64,000 bases of DNA from Aquilaria yunnanensis. Taxonomy: Eukaryota; Streptophyta; Magnoliopsida; Malvales; Thymelaeaceae. The first letter of the stretch is position 1. Each line of letters begins with the position of its first letter. Shown here one piece after another: positions 21,401 through 34,839 of this stretch. Below the pieces are notes generated by a model. That model was given only the letters and a program-made list of their open reading frames with translations, did not search any database and was not told where the DNA came from. The translations under genes and the position numbers were made by a program. The stretch covers positions 71,206,001 through 71,270,000 of the forward strand of contig CM077599.1 of the NCBI GenBank assembly GCA_039654915.1, read 5' to 3'.

Positions 21401-21696
21401 TTGTCAATTTTTCCCGAAACTTCTTAATGTTGTTATTTTTACCTCAAACTTTTAAATTTTACCTTTTTTTTTTTTTTTTCAAACATACACATATACACAC
21501 ATATATCATTTTAAATCAAATCTTCACAAAACAAAACAAAAAAAAATGTATTTTAAACTAATTAACTTAATTAAAATTTTTCAGTAATAATAATAATAAT
21601 AAAATATATTATTATTTATTATTATTATTATTATTTTTTAATTAATTTTTTTTAGTTTAATTTTTTTTAATGGTTGGACGAAATTGGGTGTCAACA
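18422..21696 (-). repeat. 5' LTR (in element sense) of the Tat/Ogre-like element
   Basis: 3,275 bp, near-identical to 4404-7669. The terminal TG..CA borders the primer site on one side and the GTACA duplication on the other. Confidence 0.95.
21164..21170 (-). promoter_or_regulatory. LTR TATA box driving the element
   Basis: CTCTATAAATAGCCCCCC in element sense, about 530 bases inside the 5' LTR. This is a canonical plant TATA context, and the same box is kept in the other LTR. Confidence 0.7.
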
Positions 21697-21701
21697 GTAC
21701 A
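21697..21701. repeat. Target site duplication, right copy (GTACA)
   Basis: Identical to 4399-4403. The pre-insertion site would read CTTTGTACACAAATG. Confidence 0.95.
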
Positions 21702-22683
21702 CAAATGACTAGCTTGGAACCCTAATTTGACTATGAAGCTGCAAAGTTTTAGTTCCCTACAAAACAATACCACCTGTCATTGATTTCTTGGCAAACAGAA
21801 ATATTCGAAAGTTCGAACACTACTGAAAGGGAAAAACCAAAGCAACACAGAAAAAAGACATAATAGCTTCACAGGTTTTCTGCTTACTCATCAGTCACTA
21901 AGCAACGTATCTTGCACTCCCTTCAAGCCTTGTTAACACTGCATGTATATGCACACTCTTACTAAAACTCTCATGTTATTTATCCTGAAAGGACTCGCAT
22001 TTCTACCACTAGGACGGACTTAGCCTTTTTTTATTTTTTTTGAAAAGGACAAGTCGACGATGGGTGTTTCTTAAATTGTAGTTCCTAAAAAAATATTTTT
22101 GACCAATTTTAGGGAGCCAAAATGTACTTTATACTAAATTTTAAGTACTAAAAATCAATACCATTGGGCTGAAGCATGAAAAACAACAAACAAAAGAACA
22201 AGAAAAAAAATTTTCCTCTCAACTATAACGATTCCACAACTTTTTTACGGTAAAAAAACTCAAAATACAATTACAAATACTAATTATCTCTAGTCCCAAT
22301 CTCTACTCTTTCTCATGTCACATAACACACCAAAACTATAACAAAACCTAAACATAAGCCACATATTTATGAGCATTTAAAAAAACAAACAAGACCAAAA
22401 CGGACACATTTCTTGAGCACAAGAATGAAGCAATAATAAAATATTCCCTTTCACCAAATGACTTAAATATATGAATCCGATTTTATTTTGATTTTCAAAA
22501 CTGCAAAATACCAACTTTGGTTCTTCAACTTTTGTATCTTGATGATTTGAGTCACACAACTAACAATTTCCACGTTTCTTAGATTATCTCTACCTCTATA
22601 TTTACTAAATCAATGAAACTCATATTTTTATTTGAGTTCTTCAATTTTTTTTATCACAAATCAATGTTTTTTTTTAATATGCA
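21702..22683. other. Intergenic, no gene seen
   Basis: AT-rich with short frames only. Confidence 0.5.
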
Positions 22684-24688
<2,005 letters not shown>

Positions 24689-26261
24689 ACAAACCTCCAC
24701 CTTAAGGAGAAAATCCAAAACTCAATCTACCAAATGAAATTTACTTTCTCTTAAATTTTGGAACATACATCATATCACCAAGTTTATTGATACTTCTACT
24801 ATGCAATTGGATTTTCACATTACCAATGTCTTTAATTCTCTCTTCTTGATAAATTGGTCTATCAAATGTCTCAAATTTTATAAACCACTCAATCTTTATG
24901 CAAACATGCTCCAAACAAGTTGAATCAAAGACTCATACTTATCTCAAATGTTTATTCTCACCCTCTTGCACCATCAAAGTTACCATTTCATTATAATTTT
25001 GTCATCCTCCACCATGTTCACATGACATTCATTTTTTGCCTCTTTTTACTTTTTGTTTTTCTCTTTTGTCTTCAACATTTCTTTTATGTCCTCTTCCAAT
25101 TTCTAGCAATAAACTTTAACGTGTCCCAACTCATGAAAATACCAACATTCCATATTGATACAGTCTTTTGCTAGTTTTGAACTTGATCTTCCTCTTGATT
25201 TGTTCTTTCCTCTCCACAAATTCTTCCTCAAATCCACCATAAACATATTATCATATTCATATTTTTCTTAGAATTTCCTCATTCGATCATGCTCTAAAGT
25301 ATAGTGTTATCTTTGATCTTCAAGGTATATCTTCCAATCATATATCACTGAAATCATAATTGGCTCATAAAATTTTGATAAAGAATTACAAAATGTTGCC
25401 CTCACATAATTGACAATTCCAATATATTGTCATTGTACATAATTACAAAATATGAGAATTAGAAAAGACTTTAATTTTCACCCTACTCCCCACTCTAGGA
25501 CCTCTCTTCTTTGAAAATTCTCAAATATTATCTTTTTACCATATTGGCGTCTTTCTTTCATACCCAAAATTTTAACACAATAAGTCTTTTTTTAGGTACA
25601 CAAACCAAAATAAAATAGGAAAATTTTCAAGTCACTAAAGATGAAAAGGGGTAATTTAGTTACTGATATTTCATGAGCAAAATTGAGATAAAAGTTATAA
25701 AATTCACGACATAATTAACATTTGTGCCTAATTCAAATATATCAAATTAACTTCAGACCAGTGGAGCATAATACTTCTTTTGCGTTGTTTTACGTTTTAT
25801 TTCACAATGGAGTTTGTCGGTTCATCTTCATTCCGTAGGCCGCATTAAAATATGAATGTCAACTAGCTTTATAGTACTCTCTTTGTACAATATCTATTGA
25901 ACCATTTTGTTAGGCGCGGGGCTAAGAAAGTAAAAAAATTTATGTTAATTTCACTTGTACCTTAATTTTTGGCAGATAAATTGAAAAAATTGAATATTAA
26001 AATGATAGTTTCAAAGGGTTATATGGTAAAATAATTTATTAAATATAAAAAATATTGTAAAGATTTAAAACTACAAAAAATAAATAGAATATATTGTAAT
26101 AGTTTTTAGATAGATGAAGTAATAATTAGTGCATAATTTCTATATTTAAGGCATTTCTTTATAACACGCACGTAGATACATAAACAGCTCAACCCACTTA
26201 AACGGCAAACAATTGCTCTCTGTTTTGAAACAACGTTTTAACACCATTCAATTTGGATTGA

Positions 26262-26297
<36 letters not shown>

Positions 26298-29200
26298 AGA
26301 GAAGAAAATTTTTATAATATGAGAAAATAGAGAGGAATGGAGGGTTATTATCTTTCCGTTTTCTTCCTTTATTTATACGTTTTTTTCCCCTCCAAATTAG
26401 ATGAAAAAAAGCATCTCTCTCATTTCTCTCATTTTCTTCCATTTCCTCTTTTATAATTCTTTTATTAATTAAATTCAAACCCAAGAAGATTAAAGTTAGC
26501 TGCTGAGAATGTTGAGAAGCTTTTAATATAAAAATTTGAAAAAATTATATCAATCACCTAGAAACGAAGTTAATATTAATAAGTGCCGGCCAAAAAAAAA
26601 AGAAAAGAATTAATATTAATAAGCAGGGAGGAATAAGGAAGGAACGGAAAAAGGACATCATGTGGCGATGAACCGAAACCGAAAGCAACAAATGTTCTTA
26701 TATGATCCGCAGATTTCAACGGGAGCCGAAAATTCCGAAAGACGAATCCTTCAAATTTTCGGCAGAAAAAGGGCATGGTGGAAGGGCCTTACCCAGTGAG
26801 CTACTGCCAGCCAATGAGGAAGCAGTCAAACTGTTAAAGGCCTGCAAAATTTGTTGAGTAATTAATGATTAGTAGATCCCGTGAGGCACTGGGCCACTGG
26901 CGATTGGCGAAACAATGCGGTCAAAGTCAAAATTGAAAAAATTGTCACGGATTCTTTGTGGATAACTTTTTCCTTTTTTGGATTAATTACGCTAACCACT
27001 AAAAAGTTTTATTAAAATTACATTTACCCCTTAATTTTAAATCCTACAATAACCTTAAGTTTACCCTTAGGTTTTATTAAAATTAAATTTACCCTTAAAT
27101 TTTTTTTGTTAAATCATAATTGCTTAAATTACTAGACATTTTTTTTTTCATAAATATAAGATAATCTGATTCCTGTGTTCCAATAATTTGAACTCTATAC
27201 TAACATTTTCATAATTAGTTATCATTTTTTCTCTGAAGAAGCATGACATTATTCTTTTTCTTTTTCCTACTAGCTTAGGGGAAAAAAGTAGTAGCTAGTT
27301 AAATGTGGATTTAAAAATCTCAAATAATAATTAAAATTTTAATTGAGGTTTGAAAGATAAGTGTAATAAACACTCCCACAAAATGACACAACAACAACTA
27401 AAGAAGTGTCGTATTTGGCAATATTAGTGGTTCAAATAAAATATTGCTAATATACTCTTGAAGATTTATAATCAAATTTTGTGTGATACAATTTAGTTGC
27501 TAATTCTAAAATACGTCGTGTATATATTAATATTTTTGCATCAAATTATTTCCTACCAATAAAATTTCAAATCTCTGTGTAACCTTTTAGTACAATAATT
27601 CCTTCAAATACGCTGGACTTAAATTTATGGAGAAAAACAACCAAAGAAGTCACACTTACACAAATTCTCTTTATGACATGTCAAGTCATTATCTTATTGG
27701 TGCGAACAAGTACACAAATTTTCTCTTTATGACATGTCAAGTCATTATCTTATTGGTGCGAACAAGTCATAAGATTTATAAATGCATATTGACTTTTTTT
27801 TTTTTTGTTTTTTTCCTTGCAAACGAAGTTATGAATAATTCATTCGAGAATAATGATTATTATTAGAGTTAAAGGTAGAAATAATTTATTGATATAGTTG
27901 AGATGACTTCTTCATCCTCTAATACTAAAAACTATTGTTGGATAATTTTTATAATCTTTTAAGACTATTAGCTTCAATTAGACAAGTAAAAATTAGGAAG
28001 TGGGAAAACCTATATCCTCTCTTTAAAATTTAAGAGAACTACTTCATTAATAAAGAAAAAACATACATACAAAAGCTGTTTTTTTGCAATTATTATAAAT
28101 TATAGTGGATGAGGTAGACTTGAAAATGTCTCTGCATGACCGCTATATATGGAATCTTAAGATTTGAACGGCCATTGGACGGTACTGCCAAATTTGTAAT
28201 TCAAACTTCTGGATCAATGCGGCCGTAAGACGTTATTGTCAAATTCAATTTGTAAAGCCGCTAGACAAGCTCAAAAACAAATACTAGCATCTAATATGTT
28301 TACATTTAAGTTATATTAATTTAATATAAACTTATTTTCATTTTTACAATTTATTTACCCGTGATAGTTGAACCACCACCTTGAATGCTGATGTCCTTCA
28401 AAAGAATCCTTCCAGCACTCAAGTTAGCTCATCTTAAAAATATTAAAGATAGTGACAAATTTGTAGGGTCTTTTTTATAGGCAATAACTCACTTTAATAA
28501 CAATGAAAGATATTTGGTACATAATCGCTCACATAATGGAAGTCCTATCTCGGGGGATTCCCTCCTTAACTATGACTCATTTACTAAAGGGCCAAGCACC
28601 TCCTATAAGTACACAGGCGTTCAGCCTCGCCGCTTGCCCCCAAGCACTATGGCCTTGAGCCAATAGGTTCAATATGGTATCAACATCATCTCTCCTTAAA
28701 TAACTGGAAATAGGCCTCAACATTTTTTAGATTTATTTTGGAAAATATGATTCATTTTGAACAGGTTCATTTATATGGCGGAATTAAATGCAGGTCCCTT
28801 CAGATAAGCATGCAGGTAACAGTTGGAGTAAGCATAGTTGTTGTTGGCGTGCCTTCATTAGCTCATTTTCCACTATCGCCATCATGGTACTTTATGGCAA
28901 CGAGGCATGGGGGAGGCAAAGAGACCACTAGACCCTTTAAATGTTCTTTCACCTTCTGCTACCTAATTCACTTTTCACTCTTACATGTAGCATGCTGGGG
29001 ATCTTTGGGGAAGACATTGAGCCCATCTAGGAATGTGATTTCTTCACTAAACATTACTAATGAGAGGAATTGGATGTGTTTTGCTGATGGATTGATATCT
29101 AGAATTCTGGGCTGTGTAGAAGGGCTTTGCTTACGAGAGATTTGGGAAGGAAAGGAGTAGCAAAACTTCCATGATCCATGATGCCCAGAGAGCACCGCAC

Positions 29201-32200
29201 AATTGTAGATTGGAAGGGGCCCAAGGGTGAAGATGATGACATCATCTTCAAATGTGCAAAGTTAGGGCACTACTAAAAGAAACATGAAAAAACAATGACC
29301 AAAACTATTATTATCTTCATTCATTCGACATGCATTCACTTAACGGATGAGTGGTAAATTTACCCATTTTATAATGTTGGTGGTAATTTTGACACTCAAA
29401 GAAAAGTTTTGTATGAGATTTGGTACATTTAATACATTGGTAACAAATTTCCTCATTTTGATACTTTCGTGATAAACTTGGTACTTAATTCAAAATAAAA
29501 ACATTCATCAAATATTCCTCTCATGCGAATTTGACTAAATCGTTTGACCGGTTATGGAGACTAAAGTGTGCATAATTTATCTTGTTGTTTTTATTTTTGG
29601 CCCTAAAACTAAAATTAAAGAAAAATATATTTTATGTAGTGAGAGTATAGATAATGAATAAGAATAGTAAGAAAAATTGAATGTTAAAAATTTGGTAAAA
29701 AATAAAATGATTCAACTTTTTTAGAAAGAATATGATTTATCATTTTTGGCATGAATACGGTACAAAAAAAAACCTTAATATGCGGGCAAAGTTAGAGGGT
29801 ATACCTTAATTTGAGAGGGGCAATAATTAGATGACACTATGTGATTAATACAAACAGACCTGGGCCTTTATGCCAGATTTGTCTGTGTCAATCTCAGACT
29901 GTCATTTCATTATTTTCTTTGAGAGATGGAGAAAGTATTAATTAGAGGGTTGTAATCGATCCAATTGTAGATTAGACCGTCGGGGCCAAATTTCCAAAAC
30001 TATTCTCTGATGCACGAGTGAGCTTGTGATGTTAATTGCCGGTTGTTTCACCCCCCAACCATAAGCTTAAATTAAAAAGCTAAGTGACAAAATACAAAGC
30101 AAAAACAAAATGACACTTTTAGTCTTAAAAGCGAATTAATACTTACTCCTATATTTACTGGAAGATCGTTATAAAAAATAATTTATAGATAAAAGTGATA
30201 ATTTAAATTATTAATTTATTACAAAAAATTATTACATAATTTGAATTTACTTGAAAATGGTTACCGACCAATTTATATTATAATTTTAAAATATAAGTTG
30301 GCACAAAAAATTGTACAGTTTCATGAGTAATTATTCACTCAGTTACAAATTCTTAATTAGAACTCATTTAGAGAACAAAAAAGTTTTAGGACTAACTTTT
30401 ATTCCCTTCAATCATTCCTCATGTCTCATAGGTTTGATCCTATAGAATCTGGCTCATTTTCTTATTGACTAAGGATTACACAATTAAAAAATTTTAAGAT
30501 TTATTTAAAAATATAAAAAATTTTAAAGTTGAAATGTAGATAATTAGACAAAATTTTAGTACCAAAAGTATCTTTTTGCCCACATATAAATTATCATCTT
30601 CTAATATTTTCTCTTAATAAGAACACACATCTAATAATAAGAAGTCAACCGAAAAACTGTAAACTAACCATCTAATACATTTATTAAATTATTACCACTA
30701 ACCCATAATACTTTATGTGACTTTTTTGACTGTTTAACTTTGAGTTTCAATGTGTATATATTTCTAGAAATGAAACATAAGTATGAATTTGGTTGCAAAT
30801 AATAAATAAAATCTTGTAGTCAGTATTTTTTTATAATTTTTTAACAACTAATAGAAGAAAAAAATGGGTCAAACTCAATCTTTCATTGAAAACTCAAAAG
30901 TGACAAATCTTTGAAAAGTAAAATCTTGTCAATGAGACTCTACTTCATTAACATGAAAACTTATATATCGCATGACTGGTAAGAGTTTGAATTATCACTT
31001 ACATTTCAAAATTCTTTCTCTTTAAATGGTATATGGATGAGCTCCATATACCCGGTAGTATAATTTCTCATGTATGCTTATAATGATTGTGAAAAATAAG
31101 AATGATAGACTTAAAGGAATACAATAAAAAAATGATTTTTTAACGCACATAGTACAGATCAAACAACAGTTTTGGCTCCTTCATGATCTTGAACCTGCAT
31201 CTTTTTGTTTTTATTTTATTTTTGGTATATTGACATCACTTTGATGAATTGTATTGTAAAGGTTAGCAAAAGCTGGATCCAAATCTTAGAATATTATGAT
31301 TTTATGATCTGGAATAAAAAAAATGATCAAATTAGATTCTATAATTATAATTATGATCCAATTATATGACCATGTTTTACAGGTAGTTTGTTTTACATTA
31401 TTTGACCCAAGTTAACATGTTTGTGTGCTTTTCCATGTCACCTTTATTGCGCCCCACAAATTGTTTCTTTAATTGCCCCTATTTTGCTCTTTGAATTTCA
31501 TACTCTATTTTCTCTCCCATAAATTCGCCAATTTTATCCTTGAAGTTATCCTCTTTTAGTCTTGTAATTCGCTTCTAACACCTTACCAATGCCCAGTCTT
31601 CCAATCGGATGGAGTTTTGAGTGCTGAAAATCTAAGTTTTCCTTCGATTTTATCTTGAATCAATGAGTGGAAGTTGAAATGATGGAGGTGATGAAGAGCT
31701 CCATCAATGTCCGCTTGAACGATAGGAACAATAGGTAGTCTGGTAGAACTCTTACAACAAATCTGACACTTTAAAGCAAGAGTCTGATGTCGGCGAATCT
31801 GTCAAAATAGTAAAAGAATCCACTTCAACAAGACTTGATGAATGAAGAATTCATCCTGCACAGTAAAACTCTAGGATAACGCTTCGAGCTCACTTTCACC
31901 CTAAAAACATTATCTAAATGTTTTTGCATCTCACTAGCACAGACAAGTTTTCATTCCACAATTACAGCATCAAGGAACAACCGGCTTTCTTTCATTGCCT
32001 GGTTTAAGCCCTAAAATTGACCTTCTTTTGGTGGCAATAAGTTTAGGGTCACATTTGGCAAACGTGGGCTAGGAGGAAAAACGTGTTAACCCAAACTTAT
32101 CAAACTAAAGCGATCTGGCAGTTAGACAACCAAAAACAATCAAATGTAAAATCCCTGGTTTCTTTTTTATTTTTTTTGGGTGGAGAAGGATAAGTATATA

Positions 32201-32460
32201 TAAATAAAAGTATCTAGATTACAGCATAAGTTCCAACTATTAAGTATTAACTAAGGCCCCCGTAAATACTCTGGATGCTGACTTGTGGTTTCAGGCCATT
32301 AGTTTCAGGCCTTGTTGAGAGCTTCAATCTCTGGCAAATCCCAAAGTCTGAAACAAAAGGAGGACATTCGAACAAGGAACGTATCTCCAGAAGAGTCCAA
32401 ATTTTGTCTGCAAACTCTCTCAACCGCGTAGACTCTCTCTCTCCCTCCCCATCCGCGTTC
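24689..32460. other. Long intergenic tract without a supported gene
   Basis: About 7.8 kb of AT-rich DNA. It includes a 33-base G run (26264-26296) and a direct repeat at about 27655-27765 (TTATGACATGTCAAGTCATT, twice). Frames at 26576-26776 and 28738-29160 look accidental. No transposon ends were recognised. Confidence 0.4.
26264..26296. repeat. Homopolymer of 33 G
   Basis: An uninterrupted G run in AT-rich DNA. Its length may be unreliable in the assembly. Confidence 0.9.
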
Positions 32461-32474
32461 CCTCCCCGGACCTC

Positions 32475-32484
32475 CCTATATAAA
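32475..32484 (+). promoter_or_regulatory. TATA box of the EXO70 gene
   Basis: CTATATAAAC in a C-rich context, about 125 bases before the ATG at 32606; a 5' UTR of about 90-100 bases would follow. Confidence 0.65.
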
Positions 32485-32605
32485 CCCCACCCCCAACAAT
32501 TCCTAGCCCCCATAAAATCCAAAACAGTTTCTGTCTTCCCACATCAGAGAAAAACTGAAAGAACTCAGCAAACTTTTTCACTTAACCTGACCATTCCCCC
32601 TTGGC

Positions 32606-34450
32606 ATGCCGACCAAAGGGATGAGAACCATCTTCTTCCACTCGCCGTCGCCCTCCCAGACCACCCCACCCCCGTCGCCTACGCGGCAAACCTTCTCCGA
32701 CTCCCTAATGGACGAGAATATCGACATTGCCGAGTCTATTATCGCCAGATGGGACCTCTCGAATAACTTCACTACCATCGACTACCTGTTTTCTCCCGAG
32801 AATCGCCATGAAGCGAAGCAGTACTTGACCAGTGTGACCAAGCTGCAGAATGCGATGCGGATCTTGGTCCTCCAGGATTCCACCAGCGAGAAGCTGATGA
32901 GAGCCCAGAATTTGATGCAGACGGCGATGAAGCGGCTGGAAAAGGAGTTCTACCAGATTCTCAAGTCGAACCGGGATTATCTCGACCCTGAATCGGTCTC
33001 CACCCATTCCTCGATCCCTTCCCGGTCAAGTGTCTCGGATTTCGACGACGATTGGGAGGAGGAGTCGTCGAGGCATGAGACCGACGAGTCTGTTTCCGGG
33101 GTCCAGCGAGCTTCCATGGCCGCAATGGCGGACCTGAAAGTTATCGCTGATTGCATGATCTCTTCTGGGTATGCCAAGGAGTGCGTGAAGGTTTATAACA
33201 TCGTTCGGAAATCGATTGTTGATGAAGCTCTGTATCACTTAGGAGTCGAGAGGTCCTTAACTGGTTCCCAGATTGCGAAGATGGATTGGCAGGTTCTGGA
33301 GACGAAGATGAAAAATTGGATTCACGCCGCTAAGGTCGCCGTCAAGACTCTGTTCTACGGCGAGCGGCTTCTCTGCGATCAGGTCTTCTCCGTCTCGTCG
33401 TCGATTCGTGAGTCTTGCTTTTCGGAAATTTCTAGAGAGGCAGCTCTGGCTCTGTTTGGGTTCGCAGAAAATGTCGCTAAGAGCAAGAAAGCACCGGAGA
33501 AAATGTTCCGAGTTCTCGACCTTTACGAAACAATCTCCGATCTGTGGCCGGAAATCGAGTCGATCTTCAGCTATGAATCCACTGCTTCCGTCCGTTCAAC
33601 AGCCGTTAACGCTCAGCTAAAACTTGGGGACGCTGCAAGAGCGATCCTGACGGAATTCGAGTCAGCCATCCAGAAAGACGCCTCCAGATCCGCCGTCCCC
33701 GGCGGCAGCATTCACCCGTTAACCCGCTACGTGATGAACTACATCAGTTTCCTCGGCGACTACAGCGGAATTCTCTCCGACATCGTCACCGACTGGCCTT
33801 TAAACACTAAATCGCCGTTGCCGGAGTCATACTTCGGCAGCCACGATACCACCGAAAACGTCACGTCGCCGATCTCCCTCCGATTGGCCTGGCTCATCCT
33901 CGTACTCCTCTGCAAACTGGATGGGAAGGCGGCGCTCTACAAGGACGTTGCCCAGTCTTACCTCTTCCTAGCGAACAACCTCCAATATGTCGTCGAAAAG
34001 GTCCGGAACTCGAACCTGAACTTTCTCCTCGGTGACGACTGGGTGGCGAGGCACGACGCGAAGGTGAGGCAGTACGCGGCGAACTACGAGCGGATGGGCT
34101 GGAGCAAGGTGCTGACGTCACTCCCTGAGAATCCAACGTCCGAGATCCCTTTGGATCAAGTTAAAGACCATTTCCGGCGGTTCAATGCCGGGTTCGAGGA
34201 AGCGTACGCGAAACAAATCTCTTGGGTCGTACCCGACCCGGGGCTGCGAGATGAGATCAAAATCTCGCTGGGAAGAAAGATATACGCGAGTTACGGGGAT
34301 TTTTACGAGAATTACGGCAGGAAATTGAAGAAGCAAACGTGGGTGGAGTCACTTGTCAGATTTACCCCTGATGATTTGGGAAATTACTTCTCAGATATGT
34401 TCCATGGTAACGGGGGGCCAGGGAGAGTTTCGTCAAATTCGAGTCATTGA
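32606..34450 (+). CDS. EXO70H-like: Exocyst subunit EXO70, H-group type, intronless
   Basis: 614 residues in one exon, as is typical of plant EXO70 genes outside the A group. The N-terminus is a Ser/Pro-rich leader (FFHSPSPSQTTPPPSPT) followed by SLMDENIDIAESIIARWD. Around 125-165 lies an acidic Ser-rich linker (SVSDFDDDWEEESS), and the C-terminal EXO70 domain covers about residues 235-595, with HPLTRYVMNYI, LLCKLDGKAALYKD, LFLANNLQYVVEKV and a final WVESLVRFTPDDLGNYFSDMF. EXO70 tethers secretory vesicles at the plasma membrane through phosphoinositide binding; H-group members are linked to defence, trichome and pollen functions. Start could be Met1 or Met6 (MRTIFF). The GC-rich coding sequence stands out from the surrounding DNA. 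The exact H number cannot be fixed without a tree. Confidence 0.93.
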   Translation: MPTKGMRTIFFHSPSPSQTTPPPSPTRQTFSDSLMDENIDIAESIIARWDLSNNFTTIDYLFSPENRHEAKQYLTSVTKLQNAMRILVLQDSTSEKLMRAQNLMQTAMKRLEKEFYQILKSNRDYLDPESVSTHSSIPSRSSVSDFDDDWEEESSRHETDESVSGVQRASMAAMADLKVIADCMISSGYAKECVKVYNIVRKSIVDEALYHLGVERSLTGSQIAKMDWQVLETKMKNWIHAAKVAVKTLFYGERLLCDQVFSVSSSIRESCFSEISREAALALFGFAENVAKSKKAPEKMFRVLDLYETISDLWPEIESIFSYESTASVRSTAVNAQLKLGDAARAILTEFESAIQKDASRSAVPGGSIHPLTRYVMNYISFLGDYSGILSDIVTDWPLNTKSPLPESYFGSHDTTENVTSPISLRLAWLILVLLCKLDGKAALYKDVAQSYLFLANNLQYVVEKVRNSNLNFLLGDDWVARHDAKVRQYAANYERMGWSKVLTSLPENPTSEIPLDQVKDHFRRFNAGFEEAYAKQISWVVPDPGLRDEIKISLGRKIYASYGDFYENYGRKLKKQTWVESLVRFTPDDLGNYFSDMFHGNGGPGRVSSNSSH

Positions 34451-34479
34451 AGTCGTAGCCTGTGAACCGACCCAGTGGG

Positions 34480-34834
34480 ACAAAAAATATGGCCGGCTAG
34501 GCCGGCATCTGATAAATAAGACCACAAGAAACACAAGTGTACAATGGCTTGTAATTAAAAGTTCACAACAATTTATTTATTTTTCGTTTAGAATAAAGAA
34601 ATATGCTCCATATTCTTTTTCAATTAAAAATTGCTCCACATTCTTTGGAAGTTTCAACGATTTCTTCTGCTTAGATTGAGACAGGAACTGGTAAACGATT
34701 AATAGATTAATGGGGGAAATGTTATGATGACTGGTGATATTAAAGCAAATAGAAGAATAATTTTTTCTTATTTTGGATTCTTAAGGCAAGGAGTTGTTCA
34801 TTAAGCAACTTGTTCTTTTCCGTTAATGCTCACA
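34480..34834. repeat. EXO70 3' flank, duplicated segment copy A (first part)
   Basis: From about GCCGGC..GGCCGGCATCTGATAA through AACGATTTCTTCTGCTTAGA to GTTCATTAAGCAACTTG, this flank is repeated at 38222-38535 and 45165-45280. It contains the EXO70 polyadenylation signal AATAAA at 34592-34597. Copy A resumes after the solo LTR at 37266-37307 and after the MITE at 37662 to about 37900. Confidence 0.8.
34592..34597 (+). terminator. Polyadenylation signal of the EXO70 gene
   Basis: AATAAA about 140 bases after the stop codon; an equivalent ATAAAG stands in the duplicated flank at about 38329. Confidence 0.45.
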
Positions 34835-34839
34835 AGAAG

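Larger units (their letters stand above)
4404..21696 (-). mobile_element. Non-autonomous Tat/Ogre-like Ty3/gypsy retrotransposon carrying a four-gene cassette
   Basis: The 17,293-bp element is bounded by two near-identical LTRs and a perfect GTACA duplication. It is transcribed on the minus strand: LTR (21696-18422), tRNA-Arg-type primer site, leader, gag (17542-15745, broken), a repeat-rich non-coding stretch, three cysteine-rich protein ORFs, a LOG cytokinin enzyme ORF, minisatellites, polypurine tract, LTR (7669-4404). In element sense the LTR begins TGTTGACACCC and ends GTTGCCACA. LTR size, primer site and gag type suggest the Tat/Ogre lineage. I find no protease, reverse transcriptase, RNase H or integrase motifs in any frame, so it must depend on a relative for mobilisation. 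Comparing the LTRs by eye I counted roughly 20 substitutions plus homopolymer indels, so insertion is recent. Confidence 0.93.

Noticed and set aside
4404..21696. CRISPR-like arrays among the tandem repeats
   Set aside because: The repeats are contiguous without unique spacers, and the DNA is from a plant nucleus.
28738..29160. 140-residue plus-strand ORF
   Set aside because: The composition is erratic, there is no domain, and the surroundings are non-coding.
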